Origin: Paenibacillus pinisoli
GTDB lineage: Bacteria > Bacillota > Bacilli > Paenibacillales > Paenibacillaceae
Direction of reading: 5' to 3'
DNA: 64,000 nt
Assembly: GCF_003605435.1 (NCBI RefSeq)
Contig: NZ_QXQB01000003.1
Location: forward strand, 803,579 to 867,578
Notes under the pieces: model-generated
Database searches by the model: none
The model's input: the letters and a program-made list of their open reading frames with translations, nothing else
Told to the model about the DNA's origin: nothing
Position numbers and translations under genes: made by a program
Shown here: piece by piece, positions 8,854 to 18,846 of the stretch
Position numbering within the stretch: the first letter of the stretch is position 1
Layout of the letters: every line of letters begins with the position of its first letter

Positions 8854-9699
8854 ATGATAGAGTTCATCCATGAATATGCGGAGCATTTATATCACACGCC
8901 TAATGCACTGGAGAAGCATAACGGCGTGATCCCTATACGTATAGGCTATAATGAGGCCAAGCCAAATTATCATATCGGACCGCGCTTTATCGCCTATTAC
9001 AGCTTCCACTTCGTTCATGAAGGGCAGGTGACCTTGCGTGTGAACCAGGAAGAGATTGTCCTGACGCGAGGCGATCTGTTCGTGTTATTCCCGAATAGCA
9101 TTCATGAATATTACATTACCCCTCATGAAGAACCTGCTCTCAAAATGTTCTGGGCGGCTGCCGAGGGCAAGCAAATGCCGCTAATCACCAGCCGTCTTGG
9201 ACTTACGCTCAAAACTCCCTATATCAGAAACTTTTTCGACCAGGAGCTGGAGCAGTCGTTTTTTCAGTTCGCCTTAGAGTGGAAACATCTTGTGAAGCAG
9301 GATGACTTCACGTTAACGCAACGGTTTTACGCTTTACTGAATCAGATTGTCCAATTGTCCAAGCCGGCAGAGACAGCCTTAAGCTCCGATGATTGGGTAG
9401 CTACAAGCATAGACTACATTCACCTGTATTATAAGGAAGGCATCACCGTAACCGATATGGCCGATCATGTCGGGATCCACCGCTCGCATTTCTCCAACGT
9501 CTTTCGCCAGAAGGTCGGCATGCGGCCGCATCGGTACCTGACGAAGCTAATTATGGAGGATGCTATGAACATCGTGAGCACGACAGTGCTGCCGATCTCT
9601 CATATCGCTCTTTCTCTTGGGTATTCAGACGTGTACTCCTTTACTCATGCCTTTAAAAGCTACTATGGTCAGCCGCCAAGCTTCTATCGGAAGCCATAA
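8854..9699 (+). CDS. AraC-family transcriptional regulator
   Basis: Regulator of about 281 residues. Residues 1-170 form a cupin-like sensing region (IAYYSFHFVHEGQ, GDLFVLFPNSIHEY); the C-terminal 100 residues hold the two AraC helix-turn-helix motifs (VTDMADHVGIHRSHFSNVF and ISHIALSLGYSDVYSF). The ATG at 8854 has GAAGAGG about 8 bases before it. The N-terminal part, including AKPNYHIGPR, is clearly paralogous to the AraC gene at 20714-21571. It probably responds to a sugar and controls the sulfatase gene or the carbohydrate locus downstream, but neither target can be proven from sequence. Confidence 0.9.
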   Translation: MIEFIHEYAEHLYHTPNALEKHNGVIPIRIGYNEAKPNYHIGPRFIAYYSFHFVHEGQVTLRVNQEEIVLTRGDLFVLFPNSIHEYYITPHEEPALKMFWAAAEGKQMPLITSRLGLTLKTPYIRNFFDQELEQSFFQFALEWKHLVKQDDFTLTQRFYALLNQIVQLSKPAETALSSDDWVATSIDYIHLYYKEGITVTDMADHVGIHRSHFSNVFRQKVGMRPHRYLTKLIMEDAMNIVSTTVLPISHIALSLGYSDVYSFTHAFKSYYGQPPSFYRKP

Positions 9700-9713
9700 G
9701 TGAATCGACAATA

Positions 9714-9748
9714 AGAAGCGGACTGCGCATCTTGCACAGTCCGCTTCT
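9714..9748. terminator. Bidirectional terminator between convergent araC-type and GH2 genes
   Basis: AGAAGCGGACTG (9714-9725) and its exact complement (9737-9748) form a 12-bp stem between two convergent genes, 15 bases past one stop and 11 past the other. Confidence 0.85.
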
Positions 9749-9758
9749 AAATGTTCAT

Positions 9759-11519
9759 TTATGCTAAATTAATGGCCTTAATCGTATCCAACGGAATTTT
9801 TGGCTTGCGATCCTCTGTCAGAAGCCCGTTGATTTCCTGCTGGACGTCGGCAAGCTGCGTATAGCAGTACCCGCTAATATAGGCAACGTCCTTAATCGCT
9901 TGGGTGATGCCGCGGAACCGGTTAATGAAATCCTCTTCCGATGCAACCTGATCGCCATAGCCCCAGCCCTTGTCCGACTTGAATGCGATTCCGCCGAACT
10001 CGCTGATTATAATCGGCTGCCCCCGGTATTCGTAGCCTTCGGCAAACGCATACTTCCATTGATTGCAGGTCGTTTCATTGGTGACTATCGCTTCCTTGCT
10101 CACATAACGCTTCAGGAAATCGTCTCCTAACGCGACATAGTCATGCAGCGTTAGAATGTCCGACACGGTATGCTCCCAGCCGTCGTTCGTAATAACCGGA
10201 CGGTAAGGATCGATGGATTTGGTCAAATGATAGATGCCCTCGGTCAGCTTCTGCTGCCGCACATCTCGCAGAATGAGCGGAACTCCCCATGATTCATTGA
10301 AGGGAACCCAAGTAATAATGCTTGGGTGATTATATTGCTGCTTCACAATCTCCAGCCATTCCTTCGTGAAAGCCTCAACCGCCCTGTCATGAAATTCGAA
10401 GGTAGCCGCCATCTCGGACCATACCAGCAGGCCTTTCACATCGCACCAATAGAGGAAACGCGCGTCTTCGATTTTCATGTGCTTGCGCACGCCATTGTAT
10501 CCCATCGCCAGAATATGATCGATATCCTCGATCAGAGCTTCCTCGCTAGGCGGAGTCAGATGGCTGTCGGTCCAATAGCCCTGATCCAGAATCAATCGCT
10601 GGTAGATCGGCACATTGTTCAGCAGCACTTTTCCATTCTCAATGGAAACCTTTCGCATGCCGAAGTAAGAGAACACCCGGTCCACGACCTGGCCATTCGC
10701 ATACAGCACAAATTCAACGTCATAGAGGTTCGGTGTATGGGGAGACCAGAAGCTTCTCTTCCACGGTCCGTTCGCCTCATGCAGCAGATCCACCTCCACG
10801 GTCAAGCAAGGGCGGTCAATCGCTAGGCTAACCCGCTTTACAGGCCTGTCCTTGAACGTAACGATGGCTTCCAGCCTTAAGTCGCCGGCTGCCTCTACCC
10901 CACGCACTTCATAATCGAAACGGACGATGGAACGGTCGAAATCCGGGGTGATCTTGACCGCATCCAGACGTTGCTCCTCGACATATTCCATCCATACCGT
11001 CTGCCAGATCCCGGTCGTCTGGACATAGAAGCATTCGAAATTGTTGTCGGTCCAGCGCTGCTTGCCGCGGGGCTGATAACAGCTGTTGCTGTCTTCGGCT
11101 TTCACCGTGACTTGGTTATCCGCCCCGAATACAAGATACGGGGTGATATCTATCGAGAAGGCCGCATAGCCGCCTTGATGCCCGCCTGCCAGCGTTCCGT
11201 TCACCCACACCTTGGCTTCATAATCCACCGCTTGAAAATGAAGGATAACCCGCTTCCCTTCAGCTTCCTTCGGGATGTGAACGGCCCTGTTATACCATAC
11301 TTGCGGATGGAACTCTTCGATTCCGATTCCGCTCGCCTTGGTCTCATACGTAAAGGGAACATTGATTTTATGCGTCTCTTCGAATTTCTCCTGCCACTTC
11401 TCTTTCTCTCCTGCATTATGGTCATCGAAGCGGAAGCTCCATTCGCCGTTCAAGGAGAGCCAGTGATCGCGTACGAATTGAGGTCTGGGGTAGTCTTTAA
11501 TATATGCCTTGGTTGTCAT
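9759..11519 (-). CDS. Glycoside hydrolase family 2 enzyme (beta-galactosidase/beta-glucuronidase type)
   Basis: Cytoplasmic exo-glycosidase of 586 residues. The order is the family's: sugar-binding jelly roll (residues 1-180), immunoglobulin-like sandwich (about 185-290), TIM barrel (about 290-586). The acid/base Glu is at 409 in PFNESWG and the nucleophile Glu at 507 in IISEFGG. It is shorter than LacZ and closer in size to beta-glucuronidase and related small GH2 enzymes, so the exact sugar is uncertain. It is the last gene of the transporter and arabinofuranosidase operon, starting 9 bases after the GH51 stop with GGAGG at its start. It probably trims the imported oligosaccharide. Confidence 0.93.
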   Translation of the reverse strand: MTTKAYIKDYPRPQFVRDHWLSLNGEWSFRFDDHNAGEKEKWQEKFEETHKINVPFTYETKASGIGIEEFHPQVWYNRAVHIPKEAEGKRVILHFQAVDYEAKVWVNGTLAGGHQGGYAAFSIDITPYLVFGADNQVTVKAEDSNSCYQPRGKQRWTDNNFECFYVQTTGIWQTVWMEYVEEQRLDAVKITPDFDRSIVRFDYEVRGVEAAGDLRLEAIVTFKDRPVKRVSLAIDRPCLTVEVDLLHEANGPWKRSFWSPHTPNLYDVEFVLYANGQVVDRVFSYFGMRKVSIENGKVLLNNVPIYQRLILDQGYWTDSHLTPPSEEALIEDIDHILAMGYNGVRKHMKIEDARFLYWCDVKGLLVWSEMAATFEFHDRAVEAFTKEWLEIVKQQYNHPSIITWVPFNESWGVPLILRDVRQQKLTEGIYHLTKSIDPYRPVITNDGWEHTVSDILTLHDYVALGDDFLKRYVSKEAIVTNETTCNQWKYAFAEGYEYRGQPIIISEFGGIAFKSDKGWGYGDQVASEEDFINRFRGITQAIKDVAYISGYCYTQLADVQQEINGLLTEDRKPKIPLDTIKAINLA

Positions 11520-11528
11520 GCGTGCCTC

Positions 11529-13550
11529 CTATTTATGATGCTTTGCCTTTATTTCCAGTACATACACAGAAGCAGGGCGCAGCAGGTAGCCGAGCTGCCA
11601 TTGTTCGGCAGGAACGGCTTTCTCCTTACATAAAACCCGTTCTGGCTCGAACACGGAATTCATATCATCGCAGGCTTCTCCTGTAATTTCATATAGAATC
11701 GTCTCCTCCGAAGCCTCGAACGCTCCCAGATCAAGCGCCGCCTTCACCTCGTTCAAGCTGCGGTTCACGATAAATACGGTAACGGAGCTTCGATCGCCGT
11801 TCGTGCCTGCTACAATATCAAGATCAGGCAGCGCGTCCAGCTTCATCGGAGTCTCCTTAAGAGCCGGAACGGCAAACGTCCCGCACTCCGCTTCGACGGG
11901 GAGAATATGCCGAACATCCCGATTCGCGTAAAGCTTCATGACTTCATAAGTTGGCGTTCCGTATACCGTAAGCGGCAGCCCGCTCCAGCCGGATTCCTTG
12001 CCGCAATATTGGTCGGCATAATAATCGCCTACGCGAATGCATCCGCCAAGCCAGCCATTCACCAGATCGGAGAAGCTGCCGATGTGAACCAGGTCGCTGC
12101 TGCGGATCATTTCGTTCAGGTTGGCCGCATTAGCGACAGCCGCGCCCAGTGTATGCTCGTTCGGCAGCCCTTTCCGGGTCGTGTTCGGATAATACATCGT
12201 GTTGTATTCGGTAATGGCCAGCTTCACATGGCTATGCTTCGCGTCCGCCAGAATATGTCCAGCCGTCTGCTTGATATGATGGCGGGTAAATTCAGGAAAA
12301 GCAGCAATCGCCTTATACCGGTCCTCCTCCGGCGTATCGCGATTCATGCCGAAGAGGCCGTAGCCATGATACAAATGCAAAGTAAGATAATCCATATGCT
12401 CGCCGGCTATATCGAGGATGGTCTTATTCCACTCCTGTTCAAAATGGCCGCAGGCCAAGAGCACGATGGAGGGATCGGCCGCCTTCATGGCTTCAGCGAA
12501 GGAAACCGCGCGCTTCGCGAATTGCTCCGCGGTGCAAGTGCCTACCTGCCACTGTCCCCACACCTCGTTGCCAATCTCCCAATAGCGGACATTGTACGGC
12601 TCGGGATTCCCGTTCGCCGCACGCAGCGCTCCCATGGGAGTATCGGCGCCGCCGTTGCAGTACTCAATCCACTGGGCAGCTTCCTCAGGCGTACCCGATC
12701 CGTCATTGACGCAGATAAGGGGCTCCACCTGAAGCTCGCGGCAGAACTGGATAAATTCGTCCGTGCCGAAGTATTTGCTCGCCCAGCCGCCCCACGCTTC
12801 GTTGTACATGACCGGTCTCTCGAGCACCGGACCTACGCCATGCTCCCAGTGATAGGCACTAATGTAGTTGCCGGCAAGCCTCATCATCCCCGCATTCAGA
12901 TCCCTCGTCATGTCGATGACTTCACGCTTTACCATGGCGATGCTGTCGTCTGGCAAGAGAGACACATGATCCAGCCACAGCATGCCGGTGGACACATGAT
13001 CGGTCCACCTCGGGTGATCCGCCGGAACGTATACGCGGATTTCGGCGTCAGCACACTCGCGGACAATCGATAGCCGCGCCTCATACTCGCGCCAATTGTG
13101 GCCCCCCAGCTCGAACCGGACTCTTCCCAGAAGCTCCTCCGAGCGCCGGTCCACCGCTTCGATGATGATCGCCTTCAGCTCGATGGAGGCACGAGCCACA
13201 AGCTTGACCATGTATTCCGCAGGTCCCTTGAGCGCTGCCTTCTGCGCGATGCCGGCATAGGCTTCGTCATCGCTCAGAAGACGGATGCGCTGGGCGCGCC
13301 CCGAATGCTTCGGGGCAGGCGACTCCAGTGCGTACTTCGTGTTCCGTCCGTTCGTATAGGCGTACCAGCTTCCGGATATCTCCCTCTTCGTCTCGGATTC
13401 GCTTTCGAAATCCATATCCTTAAGCGGGAACGCAAGCATCGCTTCCATATGATCCCGAATGTCCTCTACAAAATGGCCGAACAAATAGGGGTTGACCGTA
13501 TGCTCGCTTGCCTCACTGCAGTCGATCCTGATCTTTGCGTGTGTATTCAA
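11529..13550 (-). CDS. Alpha-L-arabinofuranosidase, GH51
   Basis: Hydrolyses terminal alpha-L-arabinofuranosyl groups from arabinoxylan- or arabinan-derived oligosaccharides. At 673 residues it is longer than typical intracellular GH51 enzymes (about 500). The acid/base Glu is 329 in EIGNEVWG and the nucleophile Glu 448 in ITEYNTM. A carbohydrate-binding-like insert occupies about residues 90-200. There is no signal peptide, so the enzyme should act in the cytoplasm on imported sugars. It starts at a TTG with GGAGGT 5 bases before it, follows the permease gene by 38 bases, and is followed closely by the GH2 gene. The family assignment is firm; the natural substrate is inferred. Confidence 0.93.
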   Translation of the reverse strand: MNTHAKIRIDCSEASEHTVNPYLFGHFVEDIRDHMEAMLAFPLKDMDFESESETKREISGSWYAYTNGRNTKYALESPAPKHSGRAQRIRLLSDDEAYAGIAQKAALKGPAEYMVKLVARASIELKAIIIEAVDRRSEELLGRVRFELGGHNWREYEARLSIVRECADAEIRVYVPADHPRWTDHVSTGMLWLDHVSLLPDDSIAMVKREVIDMTRDLNAGMMRLAGNYISAYHWEHGVGPVLERPVMYNEAWGGWASKYFGTDEFIQFCRELQVEPLICVNDGSGTPEEAAQWIEYCNGGADTPMGALRAANGNPEPYNVRYWEIGNEVWGQWQVGTCTAEQFAKRAVSFAEAMKAADPSIVLLACGHFEQEWNKTILDIAGEHMDYLTLHLYHGYGLFGMNRDTPEEDRYKAIAAFPEFTRHHIKQTAGHILADAKHSHVKLAITEYNTMYYPNTTRKGLPNEHTLGAAVANAANLNEMIRSSDLVHIGSFSDLVNGWLGGCIRVGDYYADQYCGKESGWSGLPLTVYGTPTYEVMKLYANRDVRHILPVEAECGTFAVPALKETPMKLDALPDLDIVAGTNGDRSSVTVFIVNRSLNEVKAALDLGAFEASEETILYEITGEACDDMNSVFEPERVLCKEKAVPAEQWQLGYLLRPASVYVLEIKAKHHK

Positions 13551-13588
13551 AATAAACCTCCAGCTGATTTGTCGTAATGGTTGCGGAT

Positions 13589-14485
13589 TTAGCCTTTAAT
13601 CGATCCGATCATAACGCCCTTGACGAAATGCCGCTGCACGAATGGATACATGATCAATACCGGCAAAGTAGACACGATAATGACCGCGAACTTAATGCTC
13701 TCGGAAAGCAGAATCTGCTTCTCCAGCCCGACACTGCCGCCCTCAATGGCTGACGATGCGCTGATCATCAGTATTTCGCGCAGCACCAGCTGAAGCGGAT
13801 GCAGCGCTTCGTCGCGGAGATAGATCAGCGCCGGGAAGAATGAATTCCAATGGCCAACCGCATAGAACAGAACCATAACCGCCAATATCGGTTTGGAAAG
13901 AGGCAATATAATGCTAAATAACAGTCTCCAGTTGGAGCAGCCGTCCATGTGGGCCGCCTCCTGCAGCTCCCATGGAATGCTGGACTGGAAGTACGTCCGC
14001 ATCACAATCAGATTGTACGTGGCGATTGCCCCGGGAATGATCAGCGCCCACATGGTATTGACCATCCCCAGGTCCTTCACCAGCAAATAGGTTGGAATCA
14101 ATCCGCCGCCGAGAAACATCGTGAGCGTGATCAAGACCATAATGACGTTACGCCCGGGAAGGTCCGGCCTGGACAATGGATAGGCCGCCAGTATGGTCAT
14201 GATGATATTGATGACGGTGCCTATCAAGGTATAGAGGATCGTATTGCGGTACCCCGTCCAAATTTTATCGTTGTGCAATATGCTCTCGTACGCTTCCAAT
14301 GTCACGCCCTTCGGCAGCAGCCATACTTCTCCATTCAGCACCTTGGCCGGATCGCTGAACGAAGCGCTGACAATAAAGATCAGCGGATACAGCACAATAA
14401 TCATGATGACTGCGGCGATCGCGTACACAATGAAGTCGAATATCCGTTCATCCGACGGCTTGCTTATGGCCTGTTGCTTCGACAT
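13589..14485 (-). CDS. Carbohydrate ABC transporter permease, YtcP/LplC type
   Basis: Inner permease subunit of 298 residues with six membrane segments, the first at about residues 17-39 (FIVYAIAAVIMIIVLYPL). The EAA loop reads EAAHMDGCSNWRLLFSIILP, and the C-terminus FVKGVMIGSIKG is typical of the LplC group. It starts with ATG behind AAGGAGG, 16 bases after the partner permease gene. No ATPase gene is in the cluster; such systems commonly borrow a shared MsmX-type ATPase encoded elsewhere. Confidence 0.94.
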   Translation of the reverse strand: MSKQQAISKPSDERIFDFIVYAIAAVIMIIVLYPLIFIVSASFSDPAKVLNGEVWLLPKGVTLEAYESILHNDKIWTGYRNTILYTLIGTVINIIMTILAAYPLSRPDLPGRNVIMVLITLTMFLGGGLIPTYLLVKDLGMVNTMWALIIPGAIATYNLIVMRTYFQSSIPWELQEAAHMDGCSNWRLLFSIILPLSKPILAVMVLFYAVGHWNSFFPALIYLRDEALHPLQLVLREILMISASSAIEGGSVGLEKQILLSESIKFAVIIVSTLPVLIMYPFVQRHFVKGVMIGSIKG

Positions 14486-14501
14486 GTCTGGATTTCCTCC
14501 T

Positions 14502-15458
14502 TTACCATAAGCTCGTCTCCGACGTCTTGCGCGCGAACCGGTTCACGAGCAGCAGCAAGATGAGATTGATAACCGAGTTGAACAGCCCGATAGCCGCGGT
14601 ATAGCTGTATTCACCCTTCAAGATGCCTGTTGTATAGACAAACGTGGAGATGACATCGCTTGATTCCAGATTCAAGTTATTTTGCATGAGCAAAATTTTC
14701 TCGAAGCCGACGTTCATGAAGTGGCCGATATCCAGAATGAGCAGGATGACGATGACCGGAGCTATGCCCGGCAGCGAGACATGCCATATCCGTCTCAGCC
14801 TCGACGCTCCGTCCATCTTGGCCGCTTCGTATAGCTGCGGATTCACCCCGCTGAGCGCTGCGATGTAGATAATCGATTGCCACCCCATGTTCTGCCATAT
14901 ATTCGAGCCGATGAAGATCGTCTTGAACCAGCCGGCCGACTCCAGGAATCGGACGGATGAGCCGCCGAATGCCTCGATCAGCATATTGATCGGCCCTGTC
15001 GGCGACAGGAACACGTTCAATATGCCTACGATGACGACAACGGAAATGAAATGCGGAATGTACGTAATATTTTGCAGCCATTTGCTGTAGGTTTTGCTCC
15101 GGATTTCATTAACGAGCAAAGCCAGCATAATGGGAATGGGAAATGCGATAAGCAGCGAGAACAAGTTGATGGACACCGTGTTCCATAACAGCCTCCAGAA
15201 ATAATACGAATCGAAAAACCGTACAAAATGCCCGAACCCTTCCCAAGGGCTTCCCATGATGCCCTTGGCTGGATTGAAATTTTTGAAAGCGATTTGCAGC
15301 CCATACAGCGGACCGTAGTGAAAGATCAAGTACCAGGCTATCGGCAGAAGCAGCATGAGGTACAGGTCATACCGCTTCGCTATATTCCGGATTAGGCCGG
15401 AGCCGCGCCTTGGCTGGATAAGGGACACATCGGCTGCATCTTCTGGCAAGCTCTTCAT
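14502..15458 (-). CDS. Carbohydrate ABC transporter permease, LplB type
   Basis: Partner permease of about 318 residues with six membrane segments, the first at about 32-50 (LYLMLLLPIAWYLIFHYGP), and an EAA loop (EAAKMDGASRLRRIWHVSLP). It ends RFARKTSETSLW, as LplB proteins do. The ATG at 15458 was chosen because AAGGAG lies 9 bases upstream; the ATG two codons earlier is too close to it. It follows the binding-protein gene by 33 bases and forms the membrane channel with the YtcP-type subunit. Confidence 0.94.
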   Translation of the reverse strand: MKSLPEDAADVSLIQPRRGSGLIRNIAKRYDLYLMLLLPIAWYLIFHYGPLYGLQIAFKNFNPAKGIMGSPWEGFGHFVRFFDSYYFWRLLWNTVSINLFSLLIAFPIPIMLALLVNEIRSKTYSKWLQNITYIPHFISVVVIVGILNVFLSPTGPINMLIEAFGGSSVRFLESAGWFKTIFIGSNIWQNMGWQSIIYIAALSGVNPQLYEAAKMDGASRLRRIWHVSLPGIAPVIVILLILDIGHFMNVGFEKILLMQNNLNLESSDVISTFVYTTGILKGEYSYTAAIGLFNSVINLILLLLVNRFARKTSETSLW

Positions 15459-15491
15459 GAGCATTCACTCCTTGCTAATGCAGTGTCGAGA

Positions 15492-17078
15492 TTACTTTGC
15501 CATCTTGTCATAAGCAGCCTGATAGATCCCTTCCAGCTCGTCGATCTTCATCTTGTTCAACGTAGACTGGAATTCCTCCCACTTATCGAAGCTGAGCGCG
15601 CCGACGATAAACTTCGTGCTCTGCTCGTTGACATACTTGTCGATGTCGTTGCGCAGAATGTTAACCTTCTGAGCCGTCTCTTCATCGAACATCGGATTCG
15701 CGTAGCGGATTTCCGGCATGTACGGCTCCAGCTTCTTGAACGCCTCTTGCACTTGCGGCGGATTGATGAAAGACGCTACCTGATCGCTGATCAAGTGAGG
15801 AGCGCCGCCTCCTGCATACGGAGTCATCTTTCCTTGTGCGCCTGTAACGGCGATAAAATCATCAAAGTAATACGGAACGCCGTCCCTCATCTCGTAATGC
15901 TCGCCCTCTCTGCCGAAACGCAGTAAAGTAGAGCCTTCGTCACTGTAGAAATAGTCGATCCAACGCATCGTCGCTTCCGGATGTTTGTTCACGGATGTAA
16001 TGGCGAAAGCTCCGAAGTCGCGCGGCACCGGCGCCACTGCGCTTTGCATCTGGTCGCCATTCGGGCCGGCTGGAGGAGCGATGCCCACATATTGATCCAT
16101 GATAGGCAGGAAATTGTTGTTCGTCTGATCGAAGAACAGACCCGCATTGCCCGATCCTTGCTTAGCCAGATATTGCGCTTCCGTATGCGAGAAGATCTCC
16201 TGATCCAGCAGCTTCTCCTTATACAGCCTGTTCAAGTACATCAGCAGCTCTTTGTGCTTCTCGTCGCCGCTCCAAATATTTACTTTGCCGTCTTCAATGT
16301 TGATGTTATAGCCAAGCTGCAAATCCAGGCCAAACGATCCGGCCATCATATTGACGATAATGATCCCGGCAGCCGCATTGCGTGCGGTCATCGGAATTTC
16401 GTCCGCTACGCCATTGCCGTTCGGATCTCCATCCCGGAAAGCGACGAGCACATTATAGAGCTCTTCCGTCGTGGTCGGCTCTTTCAGGTTCAGCTTCTCA
16501 AGCCACGCTTTGTTGATCCAGCGTTTGTCCGTACGCGCCGAGCCTGTCGTTACGATGCCGGGGATCGAATAAATATGCCCTTCCGGAGTCGTGATGGCCG
16601 AGCGGATCTCTGGATATTGCTCCATCAAGGCTTTCAGATTAGGCGCATACTCCTCAATCAAATCCTCCAGAGGGATCAGCTGCCCGGCTGTCCCGTAGCG
16701 AATCGTCTCAAGCGGATTGAGCTCGGAGCGGAACAATGCATCCGGAAGCTCATTGGACGCGAACAACAGATTCTTTTTCTCCGCGAAGCCGTCTGTAGGC
16801 GCTTCGGTGAATTCAACTTGAATATTGCTTAATTTCTCATAGTCCTGGAACACCGGCATTTCTTTGAACGGTCCGTTAGCCGGCGCAATTCTTGTGAACA
16901 TCTTGAGCTTGATCGGTTGATCTACGATCGGGAAACCCTCCGCTTTAACAGCGCTTTCAGTTGAAGGCGGCGGACTATTGTTCTCTTTCTTTGAGTCTCC
17001 GCCATTGCTGCAGCCGGCCAATATAAGACCGGCAATGATCAGCGTGGCAAGCGCGCTTCTTCCCCAATGTCTACGCAT
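15492..17078 (-). CDS. Extracellular solute-binding lipoprotein of the sugar ABC transporter
   Basis: Membrane-tethered sugar-capturing protein of 528 residues. It begins with a lipoprotein signal peptide, lipobox LAGC with the lipidated Cys at about residue 22, then a Ser/Asn-rich linker. Size and features such as NGNGVADEIPMTARN and the repeated Trp/Tyr-rich patches match the LplA-type COG1653 group that partners LplB/YtcP. ATG follows TTGGAGG at normal spacing. As the first gene of the transport operon it carries the upstream promoter and cre-like site. The bound sugar is inferred, from GH51 and GH2 downstream, to be an arabinose-containing oligosaccharide. Confidence 0.94.
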   Translation of the reverse strand: MRRHWGRSALATLIIAGLILAGCSNGGDSKKENNSPPPSTESAVKAEGFPIVDQPIKLKMFTRIAPANGPFKEMPVFQDYEKLSNIQVEFTEAPTDGFAEKKNLLFASNELPDALFRSELNPLETIRYGTAGQLIPLEDLIEEYAPNLKALMEQYPEIRSAITTPEGHIYSIPGIVTTGSARTDKRWINKAWLEKLNLKEPTTTEELYNVLVAFRDGDPNGNGVADEIPMTARNAAAGIIIVNMMAGSFGLDLQLGYNINIEDGKVNIWSGDEKHKELLMYLNRLYKEKLLDQEIFSHTEAQYLAKQGSGNAGLFFDQTNNNFLPIMDQYVGIAPPAGPNGDQMQSAVAPVPRDFGAFAITSVNKHPEATMRWIDYFYSDEGSTLLRFGREGEHYEMRDGVPYYFDDFIAVTGAQGKMTPYAGGGAPHLISDQVASFINPPQVQEAFKKLEPYMPEIRYANPMFDEETAQKVNILRNDIDKYVNEQSTKFIVGALSFDKWEEFQSTLNKMKIDELEGIYQAAYDKMAK

Positions 17079-17114
17079 ATATCTGTGACCTCCAATGTTC
17101 GATTCACCGTGGTT

Positions 17115-17128
17115 TGAAAACGTTTACT
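17115..17128. promoter_or_regulatory. cre-like CcpA site
   Basis: TGAAAACGTTTACT matches the catabolite-response consensus at 13 of 14 positions. It sits just downstream of a TATAAT (minus strand, 17143-17148), so CcpA binding would block transcription of the transporter operon when preferred sugars are present. The -35 region is weak, in keeping with an activator-dependent promoter. Confidence 0.6.
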
Positions 17129-17202
17129 TCCGGTGTTCACTCATTATAGTTCACCCGTTTCATCGCAAAGTTATAAATATATGACTATTTACTCCACATA
17201 TT

Positions 17203-18843
17203 TTACGACTTCGCCGCCGCCCTGCCGCCTCCCAATCCATTCAAGTAAGCCTGAGGCGTCACGCCGGTTATTTCCTTGAACACTTTAAAGAAGTAGTTAT
17301 AAGTAGCAAAACCCGCCAGATTGCTGATTTGCTTGATCGAATATTGACCGCTGCCCAGCAGCTTGCGGGCCGCATCGATTCGAACCCGGTTCACATATTC
17401 CGAGAATGTCGACTGCGTCTCTTCTTTGAATATCCGGCTTAAGTACGACGGATTCAGGCCAATGGCCCCTGCCGCAAGCTCCAGCGTAACGATGCCCGAA
17501 TACCTCTCCAGAATGAATACGACCGCTTGTGACACATGCCGGGAATAAGCCCCCGCCGCGTGCTGCTCCCTCAGCAGCTTCAGCAGTCCGGCATAGAAGT
17601 CTTGCAGCCACTGCTCCAGCTCTCCCACGCTTCCTAACCTGCCCAGCTCACTGCGCGCAGGCAGACTATCCATCGCAGAGTCGGCTTGCGATATCCATTT
17701 CTTCAATGCCTTATCCCCGATATGCAGCAGCTCGCTGATAATCATCTGCACCGATTGAGAATGAACCGGCTGCTCGCGAATGGAATCAAATACAGAGGCA
17801 ATCAGCCGATGCATGCCTTCCTGATCCAGTATCTCGATAGAGAGAAGCAGCTGCTTCTGCTGCTCGATGGTTAAGGACACACGCTGACTGTGCGCGCCAC
17901 CCTTCCATACTGTCGCTTGGCTTGCCGGCTCGGCATCAGAAGTAGAGTCAAGCTTCCGCTCAGCGGAAACGTAGCTCTCTTCAAGCTGAGACAGGTTATG
18001 GCATACATGCCCGATGGCATAGACACATTTCAAATTCAGAAACAGCTCTAATGCATGGCTAAGCTTGCTCATCATGCGTCCGGCTTCGCTTATCGCGACA
18101 TGCTCGCTCCGTTCCTTGAATGCAAATACAACAGCCAGGCGTCCATTCTCCAGATAAGCGACCGTGCGTTCTTGCACATCGCCTAAGCTCTGCTGCATAA
18201 TCTCTACAGCCTGCTGGACGAGCCGATTCGTCTGCATGTCGCTGTACGATTGCGTCAGCAGCAGGAATGGGACAATCTGAAGAGACGCTGCCGCATAGCG
18301 GATCGTCCCGGGATATAAGCCATTCTTGCTCGCGAAGGCTTCAAGCTCCTGTGCGGATCCCGGCTTCCCCCTCACGAGATCGGCTATAAACCCGCGGATA
18401 AGCACAGGATTCATTCGTTCCGCTATTGCCTTCTGAGCGCTTAGATCCTCAAGGATCTGATGATCCTGCCGCAGCTCCAGAACCGCTTTATTCAACATCC
18501 CGATAAGCGTAGCGCCGTCCAGCCGATGCTTCAGCAAATAATCGATGGAGCCGTTCTTCAGGCAATCGCGCACATAATCATAGTCGTCGAAGCTGCTAAG
18601 CATGATCGTCTTGATGGCCGGATATCGTTCCTTAATCGCCCGATTAAGCTCCACACCATTCATCTCGGGCATATTCACATCAATAATGGCGATATGCGGC
18701 GGAGACTGCTCGATCATCGCCAAAGCCATGAGTCCGTTATGGGCTTCGCCGCATATTTCAAAGCCGTGCTTTCGGAAATCCACTAACGTCCATACATCGC
18801 TGCGGGCCAACGGCTCATCGTCTACCAATAGCACTTGATACAT
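17203..18843 (-). CDS. YesN-type response regulator with AraC DNA-binding domain
   Basis: Response regulator of 546 residues. The receiver domain (1-120) has the acidic pair in LLVDDEP and the phospho-acceptor Asp in IIDVNMPEMNG at about residue 55. A middle region of about 280 residues has no firm domain. The C-terminal 100 residues hold the two AraC helix-turn-helix motifs (TLELAAGAIGLNPSYLS and IKQISNLAGFATYNYFF). Its start lies 3 bases after the YesM stop, so the two are co-transcribed. YesN proteins commonly activate the adjacent sugar transporter operon, which here begins 125 bases downstream. Confidence 0.93.
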   Translation of the reverse strand: MYQVLLVDDEPLARSDVWTLVDFRKHGFEICGEAHNGLMALAMIEQSPPHIAIIDVNMPEMNGVELNRAIKERYPAIKTIMLSSFDDYDYVRDCLKNGSIDYLLKHRLDGATLIGMLNKAVLELRQDHQILEDLSAQKAIAERMNPVLIRGFIADLVRGKPGSAQELEAFASKNGLYPGTIRYAAASLQIVPFLLLTQSYSDMQTNRLVQQAVEIMQQSLGDVQERTVAYLENGRLAVVFAFKERSEHVAISEAGRMMSKLSHALELFLNLKCVYAIGHVCHNLSQLEESYVSAERKLDSTSDAEPASQATVWKGGAHSQRVSLTIEQQKQLLLSIEILDQEGMHRLIASVFDSIREQPVHSQSVQMIISELLHIGDKALKKWISQADSAMDSLPARSELGRLGSVGELEQWLQDFYAGLLKLLREQHAAGAYSRHVSQAVVFILERYSGIVTLELAAGAIGLNPSYLSRIFKEETQSTFSEYVNRVRIDAARKLLGSGQYSIKQISNLAGFATYNYFFKVFKEITGVTPQAYLNGLGGGRAAAKS

Positions 18844-18846
18844 GAC